Below are positions 1-10,900 of a DNA stretch of 64,000 nucleotides, one piece after another. This DNA comes from Anoxybacter fermentans. GTDB lineage: Bacteria > Bacillota > Halanaerobiia > DY22613. The stretch is taken from contig NZ_CP016379.1 of the NCBI RefSeq assembly GCF_003991135.1, positions 1,984,001-2,048,000 on the forward strand. The letters are read 5' to 3'. A program made the translations under genes and the position numbers. How positions within the stretch are numbered: the first letter of the stretch is position 1; every line of letters starts with the position of its first letter. The notes below the pieces were generated by a model. It was given only the letters and a program-made list of their open reading frames with translations, was not told the DNA's origin and searched no databases.

Positions 1-3000
1 ACGGTCATCAAATTTAGAGTGAATCTTAAATGCCAGCGCTTCTACCGGTTCCTCAAATATAATTGTTATATCTCCATCTTCATCTTTCTCAAAATACCAT
101 TGATCTTCAGGTAACTTATAGAAAGTAAAGTTGTCGGGACTATAGTAAACAGTTAATGTATTCTTTTCAACCCGATGTTCAAGTACTTCTGGTGCAGGCT
201 TTAATTCTATCTTTCCTATAGAAGCTTTTTCAACTAAAACAACACCAATACTGTTAGCCTTATAATCAAACTTAACCCAATAATTCTCCGGCTCAACTAG
301 ACTTAATGTTCCAAATATATCCTCTTCTGCTACTCCAAAAATACCTGTCCTCTCTCCATAGAAAGTCCCTTCTACCTCAGCGACTGTCAATCTATCTAAT
401 TTATCATAGTAATAATAGTTGGTGTTTCCTGTAATATGGTTGGTTCTGCTCTCCACATTGTTATTACCATCATAGGCATAACTTATATCAAAAGGTGTCT
501 TTAACTGCCCCTCATCTACAGTTATTACTTTTATACTCTTAACTCTTGAATTAGCATCAGGAGTAATCTCAGTATTGGTTCCATTATTATATCTAATTCC
601 TGCCAAAAATCCATTATCAGCATAGGTAAATGCTGGGTTATCCACTGTTCCATCAGCGAAGCCTGTTACACCTACTAACTGATTCAACTTATTATATTTA
701 TACTCAACCCAGATATTGCTCTCAGGATATTTGATAAATCGCAGATTTCCAACTTTGTCATACCTATAACCAGTGACATAAATCTTACCTGCAATTATTC
801 TGCTCTCCTCAATAATCCGACCTAATGGGTCATATTCACTTAAGATAACACTATCATTATCTCTTGCTTCCAATCTGTTACCTTCTTTATCATATCTATA
901 AGTAATTGTATCTACAATATTACCAGCATTATCTACATAATCAATCTGAATAGGCAAATAATTTTTAAGATAGGTATATACTGTCTTCTGGCCTTTCCTA
1001 TCTATCTTCTCCTTTAGATTACCTACACCATCATAGCTGTATTTGATTACTCCACCCTCTGGTCTAATCTCCCTGACCAGCCTATCTAGTTGATCGTAAA
1101 TATATCTGGTTGTTACTCCATTGGGTAATACTTTTTTCATCAGATTACCATGAGGATCATAATAGTAAGATGTAATACCACCTTCTGCGTCTATCACTTT
1201 TATCAATTGATTCTGACTATTATATCTATATTCAGTTTCATTGAATCTGCCATCTATCTCTTTGATCTTATTTCCCACATTATCATAAAAATATGTCCGT
1301 TCACTACCGTCCGGATAAATAATATATTTCAATCTGTACAGATCATCATACTCAAACCGGGTAACATTACCTGACGGGTCTTTAACTTCGGTTTTGTTAC
1401 CAACTTTATCATAACTATAACCAGTAACATATTCTCTACCTTTCTCATCAAAAATAATCTCCTTTGAAAGCCAGTATTGTGGAGTGTATCTATATTCTAT
1501 TTTCTGCCCCTCAGAATTGATAACTTCAACTTTATTGCCTACTTTATCATACCTGTATCGTGTTACATATTCTCCAGCTGAACTACCATAAGTGATTGTC
1601 CTGCTCTCTTCAATCACCCGGCCTAATCTATCATATTTAATCTTTAACGTATAATCAGGATCAATCTTATAATATGGCACCTCACTATGTTCATAAATCT
1701 CATCTGCAAAGAGAATTACTGTATCACTACCACCAGAAGATACATGTTTTACCCCTCCTGGAGTTGTTACTGATACCCTGTTACCAATAATGTCATAAGT
1801 GTAGTATGTGATCTGGTCATTATCTCCGGTCTCATTACTTACATCCTCTCCATTCCTTAAAAGACCATTTACTACTGTTTCTGCTACTACCCAGCCACGG
1901 GCATTGTACATTTTCTGGATAATGTTTCCTTCCGTATCTACTGTCTTAATCAGTTTCCCATTTCTATCATAATAGTGATATGTTGTATTACCTGATGGAT
2001 CAGTCTCTTTAATCAGATTTCCAACTGCATCATATTCATAACTATATACCGCTTTGTTGGTCTCACTTTTTCCATACAGCCAATAACTGTTTGGTCTGAT
2101 CTCTTTTATCTTTCTTCCTGCATCATCATAGAAATAGAGAATCCGGGGTTGATAATTAACTGCTGTAAAATCCAATGTAGTAGAACCCCATTTTTCTTGA
2201 ATTATTGGCTTTATAAATTGATCTTCCGGCAGTATCTCTTCTACCAACCTGCCTGAACTATCATATTTGTATTGAGTTACTCTGCCCTCTGCATCAACTA
2301 CTTCTACTTTATTACCCAACTGATCATACCTGGCAGTAGTTTTAATACGATTTCCATCATTGTATTTTGCCACTTCAATCACATTTCCTGACCAGTCTTT
2401 TATCTCTTCTGTCTTATTTCCCTCTGCATCTATTATGGTTTTTTTGTTCAAAACCGGGTCATATTCAATTGTAGTATATAGCTCATTATCATAAGGATTA
2501 TTTACATCTTTACTGCCATCAGGATAAATTATCTTTATCACCCGGTTAAGTTCATCATATTGAGTAAAGGTAACATGACCTTCTGCATCTTTAACTGCTA
2601 TCCTTCTATCACTCTCATCATAATAGAAGCAGGTTGTATTCACTTCTACTGTTCCATCTTCTTTTAAGTTGAAGGTTTCTAACTTAACCCAGCGGTTTAA
2701 TCCATCATAATAATACCTGGATTTGTTAAAGATGGGCTCATTTAAAGAATTATCAGTGATAGCAGGGTCAGATAGGGAAATATCTCTTACCGCATTGACA
2801 ACTGTAGTTTGATTAAGTTCATTATCATAGTACTGAATTTTTACTGGGTTATTGGAACGGTTAGAATATTTTGATGGATCCAAATTCCCGATCTTACCGA
2901 TAAATTTATCATCATCATCGGGATAAATTATTTTAATCAAACGTTTTAATTTATCATATCGGTATTCTGTAAGATTCCCTTCTGCATCAATCTCCCATTT

Positions 3001-6000
3001 TTTAAGCCCTGTATTGTAATCATATCCGAATTGAGTGATTATATAATCTCCTGGAATAGGATTTCCTTCTGCATCCAATATGGGTGCTCCAGCATTTCCT
3101 TTTTCGATAACTCTGGTTAAATAGGCATGGCCGTATTCTTCACTATACTCCATCTCTGTTACATAACCCAGTGGATTTATATTTTTCGTTATATTACCAT
3201 AACTATCATACTCAAATCTATTCTTAATCCATTTTTGCTTTATGTTATCCCACTTTGCCTCTAAAACCAGATTACCTTCTGGTGAATAGATATAATGAGA
3301 CTCAACCCGAACTGGAGTGGTATCAATTGGGCTGTGATTCAAAACAAAACTGTGAGCTAACAAATTATGAATATTCGGATTTACTTCTCCCTGATAAAAA
3401 TCAGGATCTGATGGTTTTTCAAACTCTGCTGGAAAAGCATCATAACTGCTGTCTGTATTCAGATAGTGCAAATATCTTTCCAGTCCATTATCTGAGTTAT
3501 ATTCATAAATGCGATTTCCCCAATTATCATATCTATATTTCTTCTGCAGCACCAGTTGGTTTGAACGATATAATTTCTCTTCCTCTACAGCTTTCAATTT
3601 TTTATTGTAAATAAATACCTGCTTAATTACAGGATTTTCACCCAAAAACTGCTGCCTTTCTATATTCAAACTATTTTCAAATTTAAGTTTGGTTTTTTGA
3701 CCATTTGGCCCTACCACAGTTGTCCACTCTACATCATTACCCGGATTACCATCTTTAAACTGATAACTATAAACTGTCTTACTATATTCAGAAAAAGAAT
3801 ATTTATCAAGATATTTCATCTGCGCTGTTACCATTACTCTGGTCTCATTGACAAGCCTGGTTCTTACTTCTGTTCTTTGTTCGGCTGAAACTTCTATCTC
3901 TTTTCCTCCGTCATTAGTTAAAGTTACAGTAACTGTATCATCATAAATATTATACTCTTTTTTGTCTTGCCCTGTTACCATATATAAATATCTTGTTTTG
4001 CCACCTGTTGGATAAATGATCTCTCTCAATACAGGTACATCTTTTCTTTTAATACTTCCTTTACTACCACCATCTTCATATATAACTTCTCCATCATATG
4101 TTACTTCTGTATCCCATGAAGCCCTTGATCCATATTTTACTTCTACTGTACTGTAAACATAGGTAGTAACCCTGCCATCAGGGTCAATTACACGATAAAG
4201 TCTGCCATCACTGTTATACTGATACTGATAAACCAGATCTCCAAAAGTTATTCTCTCAATATTACCCAGTGTATTATAGCTAAAAACTACTTCACGCCCA
4301 ATAGTATCTATAATTTTAGTTAATTTCTTCCCATTATAGTAAAATTTAATTTTGTTATTTCCCGTCCGGTCAACTATAGAAAGAATTTTTCCATCACCGT
4401 CAAAGTAATATTTCGTCCCATCTTTGCGAATAATTTCAATTTCCGTATCTTCCCATATTTCTTCAATCGTACTATACACTGTTCCTAAAAAATATGTTGT
4501 TATATTTTTAACTTTATTCTGAAACTTCTTACCGATAAAATGTTCCCCTTTATGATATTCAACTATACCATACCCGGCAGCATACATTCCTATCCCTTTC
4601 ATCTCCCATTCCAATTTACAGGGAGCGCCATCTTCAAAATATAAATACTCTCCAGTATCAGTAGTCTCAATCCGGGGAATGGTAAGTGACCAACCCAAAC
4701 CAAATGCCTGATAGACCTTTTTCTTATTGCCGATTTCATTCTCTTTCTTACCTAAATATTCCCAGACTGCTGCTGTATTGTCATATATTCTTCCAATCAT
4801 CAGATCAAGCCCATTTCTACCCGGAATGGAAATATCTATGCTTCTAAGTACCAGATTACCGCTGGCTGGCAGTACATTTTCTTCGTTATCTTTGAAATAA
4901 CTCTGATATGGAGATAAACCTAAATCTTTATACTGATCAGCATCCGGGGAATAATTCATATTGAGCTGAACATTATACATTGAGAAATGATTACTGTCAA
5001 TCCTGATTTTATTATGAACCGGATCTATCTCTGCATTCTCTATCCTGATCCATGCTGCATATCTGATATCATAGTGATATACTCCCAAATCCAGCTCAGA
5101 ATATCCTTCAGGAATTTCTGCTTCATCATAACCAAACTCCAGAGTCACCGATCTGGCAAACTCTACCTTTTGCTTAGGTTGATTATTCTCATCCAGAATG
5201 TTAAATGCATATGTTTTTCCAATAACGGGATTATCAGTCTCTGGAATTTCTGCCTCATCAATAGATACCACCTGAATTATTACTTGAGTCGCAGTTTCTC
5301 CTCCTTCTTCACTACCAGATAAGGCACCTGCTGGAATCTCTACTTCTACTTCATCATACTCTACTTTACCACCTTCTGCCGGATTAACGGGCTTTTTAAC
5401 CGGGCCAACCTTCACCCTCTGCCCCTCCGTCCTGCCACTCTCATTCCCCACATGATCCACAGCACTTAAACTGTAGATATATTCCTCACCATTGGTCACA
5501 TCATTATCAAAGTATTTTGGGTACATGGCAGGTTCCAATTCAATAAAGTTTTTACCATCACTAAATGCCGGTGTCCTATACAGACGATATTTTGTCAAAT
5601 CCCACTCAGTATTGGCTTTCCATTCCAGTATTACCCGCTTATCCCCAGGAACTGCTGTAAAATCCTCTGGCACATCTGGTGGTGTGGTATCAATATAAAC
5701 CCTGGTAGTCCCTACCTGCTCCCAGCCCATATTATCAACTGCTTTAACGTAAATATCATGGATTCCATCCTCTAAAGATGGTAATTGATAAGGACTCTCC
5801 ACTATTATGTAATCTCCATCATCGATCTTTAACTCATAATGATTAACACCGGAAACATCATCAGTCGTAAAAAAGCTTATAACTGGCCGGGTGTTATTGG
5901 TCCAATCAGCTGGATCTGCTATAGGTGTAAATGGATTGGGTGGAGTTGTATCCCTTTTAATATCAATTACAAATTCATCACCATTTCCTAAATAGTCCTG

Positions 6001-7983
6001 AACTCGAATAGTAAAAAGATTGCTTCCCTCTTTTAATGAAACAGTATGGCTAAATTCTCCATTATCCACCAACACTAATTCACCATTAATTGTAAGTTGA
6101 GTTGGAGTATAGTCATAAAGATATCCCTCAATGGCAATCTCATCCTCAATAACTATTAAACCATCATATTGCCGTTTAAACTCCAGCCGCGGTGGTTCAA
6201 TATCATAAACAACTCTTATACGATCCTCTCCTACAAGTCCATCATTCCCAACTGCCTGAACTACAATCAGATTGGCACCTTTATTTAAAGTAACCTCTTC
6301 TGCAAAATGATTACCTGTATAATAAAACTGACGTCCGTTAATAGTAGCAGAATAACTGGAGTTATCCATCGTACCTTCAACAGTAATTATACTTTCCTGG
6401 GTTACAAACTCATCAAGAGGTGATATAATCTCAACCAAAGGAGGTCGATTCATTGTAACAGTAATCTCCTCAATATCCTTGACCCCCTGGGCGTTTACAG
6501 CCTCTATAACAATGGTATGGGATGCACCATTTAAGTCACCTTTTTTGCCTTTGCTTCTTTCAACAGAAAGCTGTTTTTCAAACTGAAAAGAACCGTCGAT
6601 TAGTTCAACTTGTACACCATCAATAGTCAGGGTCTCTACCTGACCCTTAACAAAACCTTTTATTATTGTCTGGTTACCAACATATTCTCCATCATGGGGA
6701 TAAGTAATTACAATTTCAGGTTTATCGGGTGTTGGAAAAGCTTTGCTTCCCCAGAGTTTTACTTCATAAATTCTGCCAATTATTGGGTCATTATCAGGGT
6801 TTTTAAAATAAATGCGAACCTTATCAGTAGCAATACCTTCATCACCTAAATAAAAAGTATTCCAACCGTGATTTAAATCATGTCTACTAAACTCTCCAAC
6901 TGTAGAGTATGGAATCCAGTTACCATCCTGATAATACTCAATCCGGGCCTTAAAATTATAACCAAAGGCCTGATAAAAATCCAGATATTCTATAACATAA
7001 CTCTCACCCAGATCAAAGACAAGATAACCGTCTGTTGGAGTGATATATTCTGTCTCCCAATGAGTTGCAATATTACCATCAATCACATTTTCTGCCCCAT
7101 AAGCCAAAGAAGTATTTGCACTGCCGACTACCTCTTTTACATCAATCTGGCCATAATTAAAAACTAACTTAAGTTTAAGATTTCTAATCTTAAAACCATT
7201 TTTCTTCTGCGAGCCGTGACCAAACTGGATTAAATTATCTCCACAGACTAACCGATTGGGATTAATCTCTTCTACAATTTTCTGCCAGCTGAACCGTTCC
7301 TTGCTCGTCTCCTCAGGAGTCTGCCACATGGTATAACCGTTAATCTTTCTAATACCTTCTTGATATTCAAGATCATAGGCCTCATAAATTAGATATGCCC
7401 TATCCAACCTGGTCAGATTTTCATCTATCTGAAAACTCCATGAAAACAAATCAGTAGAACCGGTAGGTATAACTATCTCCTGATCATAGGAATATTCACG
7501 GATAACATCTACCTCAGGACTGCCCCATACCTCCAACTCACCAAACCCGGTATCAGCTGTGGATGCAGTATAAAAGTTCAATCTAACAGCATCAGTCAGA
7601 ACAGGTTCGGTAATCTGCCAACTATTCCAGCCCTCTTTTAACTCATATCCAGAAATATTACCAGTACCCGGTAATTGAACCCAGATTCCATCACTGTTTC
7701 TATATTCAATACCAAAAGTCAGTGTTTCTACTACCTGATTAACATACAGCTTAATTTTAGAAGGTGTTTTAAACTCACCAAATTCAAGAGTAACAGGATT
7801 AATCCATCCTCCACTACCAGATTCCAAACTCAGGGTTGTATTAAGATTACCATCATTTAGTGGTGTAGTTATATCGTTTAAATAGTCACAATCAATTATC
7901 TGATCATGACCATAGGCTGTTAAGCCTATGGTCATAATTCCTATAATCACCAGCAGTTTAAATAGATATTTATTCCAATTCAT
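1..7983 (-). CDS. Giant secreted RHS/YD-repeat protein, C-terminus beyond the window
   Basis: The frame is open from the ATG at 7981-7983 to base 1 (at least 2661 residues), so the stop and C-terminal tip are outside the window. A GAGGAGG ribosome site precedes the ATG. The N-terminus is a hydrophobic signal sequence (residues about 6-24). I then read two discoidin (F5/8 C)-like modules (about 30-170 and 280-415), Ig-like and fibronectin-III modules (to about 860), and a ZU5-like segment with IPAGAL (about 865-1000). An RHS entry region (about 1020-1150) follows, then dozens of YD repeats of the type RYDKxGNxxEVxDxxG up to the window edge. Families of this kind are cell-surface or secreted proteins whose RHS shell can enclose a variable C-terminal effector. 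Whether one exists here cannot be seen. It lies 14 bp behind the upstream giant gene, so the two are probably one operon. Confidence 0.9.
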   Translation of the reverse strand, partial: MNWNKYLFKLLVIIGIMTIGLTAYGHDQIIDCDYLNDITTPLNDGNLNTTLSLESGSGGWINPVTLEFGEFKTPSKIKLYVNQVVETLTFGIEYRNSDGIWVQLPGTGNISGYELKEGWNSWQITEPVLTDAVRLNFYTASTADTGFGELEVWGSPEVDVIREYSYDQEIVIPTGSTDLFSWSFQIDENLTRLDRAYLIYEAYDLEYQEGIRKINGYTMWQTPEETSKERFSWQKIVEEINPNRLVCGDNLIQFGHGSQKKNGFKIRNLKLKLVFNYGQIDVKEVVGSANTSLAYGAENVIDGNIATHWETEYITPTDGYLVFDLGESYVIEYLDFYQAFGYNFKARIEYYQDGNWIPYSTVGEFSRHDLNHGWNTFYLGDEGIATDKVRIYFKNPDNDPIIGRIYEVKLWGSKAFPTPDKPEIVITYPHDGEYVGNQTIIKGFVKGQVETLTIDGVQVELIDGSFQFEKQLSVERSKGKKGDLNGASHTIVIEAVNAQGVKDIEEITVTMNRPPLVEIISPLDEFVTQESIITVEGTMDNSSYSATINGRQFYYTGNHFAEEVTLNKGANLIVVQAVGNDGLVGEDRIRVVYDIEPPRLEFKRQYDGLIVIEDEIAIEGYLYDYTPTQLTINGELVLVDNGEFSHTVSLKEGSNLFTIRVQDYLGNGDEFVIDIKRDTTPPNPFTPIADPADWTNNTRPVISFFTTDDVSGVNHYELKIDDGDYIIVESPYQLPSLEDGIHDIYVKAVDNMGWEQVGTTRVYIDTTPPDVPEDFTAVPGDKRVILEWKANTEWDLTKYRLYRTPAFSDGKNFIELEPAMYPKYFDNDVTNGEEYIYSLSAVDHVGNESGRTEGQRVKVGPVKKPVNPAEGGKVEYDEVEVEIPAGALSGSEEGGETATQVIIQVVSIDEAEIPETDNPVIGKTYAFNILDENNQPKQKVEFARSVTLEFGYDEAEIPEGYSELDLGVYHYDIRYAAWIRIENAEIDPVHNKIRIDSNHFSMYNVQLNMNYSPDADQYKDLGLSPYQSYFKDNEENVLPASGNLVLRSIDISIPGRNGLDLMIGRIYDNTAAVWEYLGKKENEIGNKKKVYQAFGLGWSLTIPRIETTDTGEYLYFEDGAPCKLEWEMKGIGMYAAGYGIVEYHKGEHFIGKKFQNKVKNITTYFLGTVYSTIEEIWEDTEIEIIRKDGTKYYFDGDGKILSIVDRTGNNKIKFYYNGKKLTKIIDTIGREVVFSYNTLGNIERITFGDLVYQYQYNSDGRLYRVIDPDGRVTTYVYSTVEVKYGSRASWDTEVTYDGEVIYEDGGSKGSIKRKDVPVLREIIYPTGGKTRYLYMVTGQDKKEYNIYDDTVTVTLTNDGGKEIEVSAEQRTEVRTRLVNETRVMVTAQMKYLDKYSFSEYSKTVYSYQFKDGNPGNDVEWTTVVGPNGQKTKLKFENSLNIERQQFLGENPVIKQVFIYNKKLKAVEEEKLYRSNQLVLQKKYRYDNWGNRIYEYNSDNGLERYLHYLNTDSSYDAFPAEFEKPSDPDFYQGEVNPNIHNLLAHSFVLNHSPIDTTPVRVESHYIYSPEGNLVLEAKWDNIKQKWIKNRFEYDSYGNITKNINPLGYVTEMEYSEEYGHAYLTRVIEKGNAGAPILDAEGNPIPGDYIITQFGYDYNTGLKKWEIDAEGNLTEYRYDKLKRLIKIIYPDDDDKFIGKIGNLDPSKYSNRSNNPVKIQYYDNELNQTTVVNAVRDISLSDPAITDNSLNEPIFNKSRYYYDGLNRWVKLETFNLKEDGTVEVNTTCFYYDESDRRIAVKDAEGHVTFTQYDELNRVIKIIYPDGSKDVNNPYDNELYTTIEYDPVLNKKTIIDAEGNKTEEIKDWSGNVIEVAKYNDGNRIKTTARYDQLGNKVEVVDAEGRVTQYKYDSSGRLVEEILPEDQFIKPIIQEKWGSTTLDFTAVNYQPRILYFYDDAGRKIKEIRPNSYWLYGKSETNKAVYSYEYDAVGNLIKETDPSGNTTYHYYDRNGKLIKTVDTEGNIIQKMYNARGWVVAETVVNGLLRNGEDVSNETGDNDQITYYTYDIIGNRVSVTTPGGVKHVSSGGSDTVILFADEIYEHSEVPYYKIDPDYTLKIKYDRLGRVIEESRTITYGSSAGEYVTRYRYDKVGNKVEVINSEGQKIEYRYTPQYWLSKEIIFDEKGREYVTGYSYDKVGNKTEVKDPSGNVTRFEYDDLYRLKYIIYPDGSERTYFYDNVGNKIKEIDGRFNETEYRYNSQNQLIKVIDAEGGITSYYYDPHGNLMKKVLPNGVTTRYIYDQLDRLVREIRPEGGVIKYSYDGVGNLKEKIDRKGQKTVYTYLKNYLPIQIDYVDNAGNIVDTITYRYDKEGNRLEARDNDSVILSEYDPLGRIIEESRIIAGKIYVTGYRYDKVGNLRFIKYPESNIWVEYKYNKLNQLVGVTGFADGTVDNPAFTYADNGFLAGIRYNNGTNTEITPDANSRVKSIKVITVDEGQLKTPFDISYAYDGNNNVESRTNHITGNTNYYYYDKLDRLTVAEVEGTFYGERTGIFGVAEEDIFGTLSLVEPENYWVKFDYKANSIGVVLVEKASIGKIELKPAPEVLEHRVEKNTLTVYYSPDNFTFYKLPEDQWYFEKDEDGDITIIFEEPVEALAFKIHSKFDDR

Positions 7984-7997
7984 AGTAAATCCTCCTC

Positions 7998-10900
7998 TCA
8001 CTCCTGAATATTACCTTCATTTTCAGGTAAACTATTAAGTTGGTCTACATCTATCCAGGTCATTTCTTCATCATAGTAAGGACTTAAACCATTACCAATA
8101 AATTTACTATACCTGACTACAGCGCCACTGCTCTCATCTTCTTTAATGCCAAAGTAAATGTTATTGCTAAATTCACAGCCTGTAACAGTTGCCTGTGATT
8201 GATATAGATGCAAACCGACAACATTTTCTTTAAAAACAGAGTTAGTAATTTGAGTATTCTGTCCTACCAAAGTAAGGCCCCTCTCTGCTTGACCAAAGAT
8301 TACATCAGTAATTTTCAAAATCGTAGCAGATGGATAAATTTCTACTCCCTTCCATTCTATACCGGTAAATACAATTGGATTATCAGTACTACCCTGGAGT
8401 TCAATACTACCATAAACTTCAAGCGAAGCATTAGCGGGGAAAGAGATTACAGTTCCAGGTTCTATTTTTAGTGTTATTCCATAAGGAACCTCAACTGTTC
8501 CCAACATTTCCATCTTACCAGACCAGACTTCATCCAATACCAGAGGTCCTTCTAAGGTATTAGTGATAGTTACAGTTAGTGAAGTACTCATTTGTGCTCC
8601 ATCATTATCTTCCACAGTTATTTCAATTACATAGTCTCCAATCTCAGTAAATGTAAAATCCAATACTCCAGGATTCTTATCAATACCGTTGGTCTGTTTA
8701 AAACTCTCTGTACCCACAGTCCAGTAATATTTGACAACTTCACCATCGGGGTCAAAAGCATCAGTACTAAAGGTCAAAGTATGTCCTTTAAAAGCTGTCA
8801 GACTACTAGCATACAGTTCTACAACCGGTGGGAAATTGTAACGTACCTGTTTGGTAATAATCTCTGTCCTATTTCCTGCCTCATCAAACTGATAAATCTC
8901 ATAGCGGTATTTACCAAATTCTGTTGCAGTAAAGTCAAAACTATATGAACCAGCAGTTACCTGCATGGATTTAAAATCAGGATTATGGGCAGGAGTACCA
9001 TCATCATTGAGACGAACCAGCCGATAATAGACGGTTCCGTTTTCATTGGTTGTCCACTCAACCACCATTGTCCCATCATTGGTAACCAGTTCTTTCTCAC
9101 CAGATGCAAAGGATAAATCAGGTGCTACTGTATCAACTATTATAGGTTCACTATAGCCGATCTCTGACCACTGGCCCATTGCATCCATAGTTTGAATGGC
9201 TACATAATAGATTCCGCCTTCAGTCAAATTCAGGTTAGTTATATCTAAGTCATTATTGGTATATTCATTAATGCTGCCGTTAAGCATATGAATTGGGGTA
9301 GATAAATTGCCGATTAAATCGGTGTTATCTACTACCTGATAACGGTAGGCTACAATTCCACTCTCACTATCACTGGAACTAAAAGAAATATTCAGGATTT
9401 CTTCCCGACTGGTTGTATACTTTCCTGGTACATTTACTACCGGTTTTGTTGGTGGTTCAAGATCTGCAATAAGAGCATGACTCATTACCGGTTTAGACCA
9501 TAATCCTACCCCATTTACTGCTTTAACTGTAAGATAATAAGTATCCAGATGATTCAGATTAAGCTGAACAAAACGATCTATACACTCACTACTTTCGGAT
9601 TCATTAAGCTGAGTCAAATCTATCTCACGCCAGCCTCCAGTTACATCTGTTCCTCCTCTGGTTGTTCCAACAGCATACATATATCCTTTAATTCCCGAAT
9701 GCGGATCGCTGGCATTCCATTTTAATTTGAAATTGTTATTTACATATTCATCCAGATCCAGAATGGGTTCTTCAGGTGGTGAAGAATCGACGGTGATTCC
9801 ATCTGAAACTACTGTCCCGGTTGGCCGATTCAATTTGTTAATTACTCTTACTGCTAGATAGTAAGTAGAACCATCGGCAAAACCATTTCTTTTTCCCAAA
9901 ACCTCTGTAGAAGTTAAATCAACCCTCTTAGCTTTTGTACTCATCCATTTCGAATCATCTACAACTTCATCCAAATCAGTTAGAAGAACATATTCATAAT
10001 GGTCTATAGGGATGGTTGGATCATTTACATCCCAGATAAAGGATAGTTTTTCACTATCAATACTATAATCTCCACCGTCTAATACCTGACTGATCTGTGG
10101 TTGGGTTCCATCAATCACCATTATTCCATCACTTATAGTTAAAGCAGATACTTCCCCAGCTCCATTTTTTGCAATGGCCTCAAAGAAATATACCTGGCCC
10201 AATTCAAGATTTAAGTCATCCCGACCTACAATTGTTGTACCGGAAACTTCTTCATTGTTTACCAGAAGATTTGGATTTTCAAAGGTACCCAGTGAATAGT
10301 AAAATGCAGCAAGTCCAGACTCTGGGTCTTTTGCCCCTACAAATTCTGCCTTTAGAGTTGTCAAACTATCAGTATAATCTCCAAAGTCGTTAATTGTTGG
10401 CGGTGTGGGTTTTGTTATATCAACTAAAATTCCATCACTTATGCCAATGCTGGATAAACCTGCATTATTGATAGCCTTTACTGCTACAAAATAAACAGAA
10501 CCATGATCCAATGTCTGATTAAAAGTATAATTCTTATCATCTGAAGTAACGGGTATCCACTCAATATTGTCATTTATCTCCCTTGATTTCAGTAATGCTA
10601 CCTGGTATTCTTTTGTTCCCGATTCCGGATCTTCCTGAGTCCAGGTCCAGGAAATGGTCAATTTAGTGTTATCATTAGTATACATACCTTTATCAATAAC
10701 CAGCGGAACCGGCGGCGGTGTATTATCGATAATTATTGGGCCACTGACATTAGTAGTAGATAAACCAGAACTATTCTCTGCCATAATAGTTATATAAACG
10801 ATCTCACCATCCAGAATTTGCAGATCCTCAAAAATATACTGATTCTTTCTTCCGAGTTGAATCCAATCCAGAATATCATTTGCTCCAGCTGAAGTACCTA

